A stretch of DNA of 64,000 nucleotides. It comes from Impatiens glandulifera (lineage: Eukaryota; Streptophyta; Magnoliopsida; Ericales; Balsaminaceae). Where the stretch lies: positions 52,269,852 through 52,333,851 of the forward strand of contig NC_061867.1 in the NCBI RefSeq assembly GCF_907164915.1. The letters are read 5' to 3'. Below the pieces are notes generated by a model that saw only the letters and a list, made by a program, of their open reading frames with translations, made no database searches and was not told the DNA's origin. A program made the position numbers and the translations under genes. How positions within the stretch are numbered: position 1 is the stretch's first letter; every line of letters starts with the position of its first letter. Shown here piece after piece: positions 62,301-64,000 of this stretch.

Positions 62301-63470
62301 ACCTTAGTGTTCTTTCACAAGGACTTATGCATAGACTGCATGATGGTGCATTTGAGAGTCCAAATGGCATGACGAGGAACCTGTAATGGTCGCCACGTGT
62401 CTTATAAAGGCAGTCCTCAGGTCCAATTTGGAGAAGTATAAGCTGTATTGAAGCTTGTCCAATAGCTCTTCATCCAATGGTATATGGTACTTATCTTTTA
62501 ACGTTGCTGTGTTTAGTTTCTGATAGTCAATGCACATAGGCCATGAATGGTCCTTTCTTTGTACTAGAACTATCCGAGTTGAATAAGCACTGTGAATGGT
62601 CGTATGATTCTTGATGCCAACATTTTTTGATTATCCTCTCAACCTCATTCTTTTGTAGGGAAGTGTATTTGTAAGGTAGAAGAAGACTTACAAGGTCCAT
62701 CCCTTCTTTGAGCAGTATGTGAACTTCAGTTCAGTAAGGTGTCTAGTAGCCTAGGTTCCTAGAACATGTCACACCTTGGGCAATTTGTTGGCCTAATTAC
62801 AGAGACTTCCAATGAATTGAGTCGTTCGTGTGGACCAATGCTGACTTCACTCCTTTATGTAGCCATAGGCTGTATTTATACTGCCTGATTTCCTTGCAAG
62901 GTTCGGAAATTCCAGTGGATATCTCCAAGGCCTAATACTAATATCCTAATCTAATGTTGAGTCGAATCCCAATCTAATACCTATTTAATCTAATTATAGT
63001 ACTTATCTATCAGTAGGTAATGTAACTTCATTTAATGACGCAACTTCTTATTGGCGGATCAGCCCTGTTGTTTCGTATCATATTGTTTCTAAAGTTTGAA
63101 TATCATTTACCTAAACTTAAACAAGTGAATCAATATTCTAATCAATATAGAGGAAAATAAAAGCCTACATATACATAATTATCACCTAAACAGATTAATC
63201 GAAACCGAAATACCTGCATTCATCGCATGAACTTGCATTGCTCGATAAACATTCTTTCCTAGGAGAATTCGTACTGACCACCACCTCATCAGCAGAATCA
63301 ACAATCACAGTAAGATTCGATGGAGGCAATTCTGAACTTCCTTGTAACGAATTAACCAATTCACCATTCGAAACAACAATAGTTAGAACATCTTCATCGC
63401 TTTTCGTAATATCCTTCTGCACATCACCATTGATGTTGCTTCCAATTCCATTTTCACCGTCAGATTTCAT
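59368..63470 (-). CDS. Membrane RING-CH (MARCH-type) E3 ubiquitin ligase
   Basis: Coding exons are 63214-63470, 60833-60967, 60582-60624, 59767-59835, 59570-59684 and 59368-59498. They have GT-AG junctions and sum to exactly 250 codons (249 aa). A 5'-UTR intron fits 63509-63632. The RING-CH finger is complete: C85, C88, C101, C103, H111, C114, C127 and C130, with 12, 7 and 12 residues in the loops (CxxC, CQC, HKSC, CEIC). After TSYWVWRTDPGFRGS come two hydrophobic segments (VAFAILIGGLLLDVLISITLG and LPVNIIIGVIVVLGLG). The tail is EYCQEWNARRVTRR...GYHPAL. Such proteins sit in endomembranes and ubiquitinate membrane proteins with an E2; the target is unknown. The acidic Ser/Asn-rich N terminus is not conserved in any family I can name. 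Intron 1 (2.2 kb) holds a gypsy fragment, and intron 3 a MITE and a SINE remnant. Confidence 0.94.
59982..60045 (-). mobile_element. tRNA-like SINE remnant in RING-CH intron
   Basis: On the minus strand TAGTCCAAGTGT and CGGGTTTGTTTC flank GTCTTGCCTAAGAGACA. The last word is nearly the GTCTTGCCTATCAGACA of the copy at 7797-7867. It is sense to the gene. Confidence 0.4.
60335..60553. mobile_element. MITE in RING-CH intron 3
   Basis: The left end GAGCTGGTTTGATTTTGGG and the right end (reverse complement GAACCTGTTTGACCTTGGG) form a 19-bp imperfect inverted repeat. The flanks read TTA and TAA, so the target was TA or a 3-bp TWA and the superfamily is open. It is non-coding. Confidence 0.6.
61930..62950 (-). 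mobile_element. Ty3/gypsy pol fragment in RING-CH intron 1
   Basis: Minus-strand text includes the reverse transcriptase part MCIDYQKLNTATLKDKYHIP and YFSKLDLRTAF (about 62430-62537), with upstream text LVQRKDHSWP (about 62538-62570). It also includes integrase text: FRKEFFKLQGVEQF (about 62070-62115) and a frame-shifted YHPQTDGQTEVVN-like stretch. The reverse transcriptase catalytic part through RNase H is deleted between them. Similar CTAATNTAATGTTG stretches at about 61890 and 62950 may be remnants of its repeats. It is in the same orientation as the host gene. Confidence 0.75.
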
Positions 63471-63765
63471 TTGCTTTTACAAATTTGACAAGATTGATCC
63501 AAAATCAACTGAAATTCGTTTAGCTAGAAAGCATATACATATATCTATAGATCTATATCCTTATGACTCAAATCTGAAACGTATCATCACACATTTAGAC
63601 TATTGAGAAGGTATATCTACCGCTAAACTTACCGGAGATGGAGATTTACAGTAAGAAACGATGATCGCGCGATGAACGCAACGCCTTCTCTGGATAGGAT
63701 TGCTGGATTAGTGTACTTCAGTTTAGAGTCTTCTTTTAGGTAAACCTCAAAGGTCCTCAAATGGT

Positions 63766-63773
63766 CTTTTATA
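63766..63773 (-). promoter_or_regulatory. Probable TATA box of the RING-CH gene
   Basis: TATAAAAG on the minus strand lies about 130 bp upstream of the 5'-UTR splice donor (63632). It is followed by a leader that fits a start near 63735. CT-rich sequence lies just upstream. Confidence 0.5.
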
Positions 63774-64000
63774 TCTTCTTTTTCTCTTTCTCTCTCTAAA
63801 AATTATTTAGATTTGAGTATAAAATAATTAAACTAGTATCTTTTGTTCTTCTTGATAATAACATTTGTAATATTTAAATTATAATCCAAACATTTTTAAA
63901 GTTTTTTAAGATCTTGATAATAAAATAATACATTATATTTTGAGTTGGAAAAAGTTAGGATAACTCTCATTTCCATTAATTGATCTATGTCTTGAGTGTT

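Noticed and set aside
1..64000. CRISPR arrays, bacterial operons, rRNA genes, intact tRNA genes
   Set aside because: None are present. The spaced-repeat regions are plant satellites or duplications, and all tRNA-like motifs belong to SINE-type sequence.

Overview
The window is nuclear DNA from a flowering plant, almost certainly a eudicot. It is very AT-rich. Its genes have GT-AG introns and encode plant-specific families: NGATHA B3 factors, HIPP metallochaperone-like proteins and the MTP1 zinc transporter. Ty1/copia, Ty3/gypsy, LINE, hAT and PIF/Harbinger debris fills much of the rest. I cannot name the species.

Six host genes are supported. (1) 1-528 (+): the 3' part of an MTP1-type vacuolar zinc transporter. 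(2) 7419-9384 (+): a soluble inorganic pyrophosphatase with seven coding exons. (3) 10636-12033 (-): the mitochondrial chaperone TIM13, two exons, convergent with the pyrophosphatase. (4) 38651-39616 (+): a NGATHA-like B3 transcription factor, two exons. (5) 52450-54990 (-): a HIPP with three exons and a 1.9-kb first intron. (6) 59368-63470 (-): a membrane RING-CH (MARCH-type) ubiquitin ligase with six coding exons and a 5'-UTR intron. They look like unrelated housekeeping or developmental genes, with no sign of joint function.

From 13.2 to 28.8 kb lies a transposon nest that can be dissected to the base from target-site duplications (TSDs). A LINE ORF2 remnant received a minus-strand copia element (15997-26900, TSD TGAAT). 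That element received a plus-strand copia element (16306-19570, TSD ATTTG) and a ~4-kb probable solo LTR (19893-23888, TSD CTTTC). The solo LTR in turn received a PIF/Harbinger derivative (20238-20897, TSD TAA). The same LINE also carries an ACCGAAAT-rich hAT element (27435-28048, TSD ATTAATTC), followed by a 43-bp tandem duplication. Just upstream, a third copia remnant contains a hAT element (TSD CTCTCGAT), which contains a tRNA-derived SINE (TSD CTTTAGAGTTT).

The rest is AT-rich spacer: 529-7150, 28.8-38.3 kb, 39.6-52.4 kb and 55.0-59.4 kb. It holds MITEs (several with clear TSDs), short direct duplications, TA microsatellites and tRNA-like SINE remnants. Several of the SINE remnants lie inside introns of the host genes. 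I found no new protein system. The most rewarding items are the TSD-resolved nest, the capture-like Harbinger derivative that keeps a promoter and an ORF1 start, the complementary domain losses of the two nested copia elements, and the intronic SINE family.
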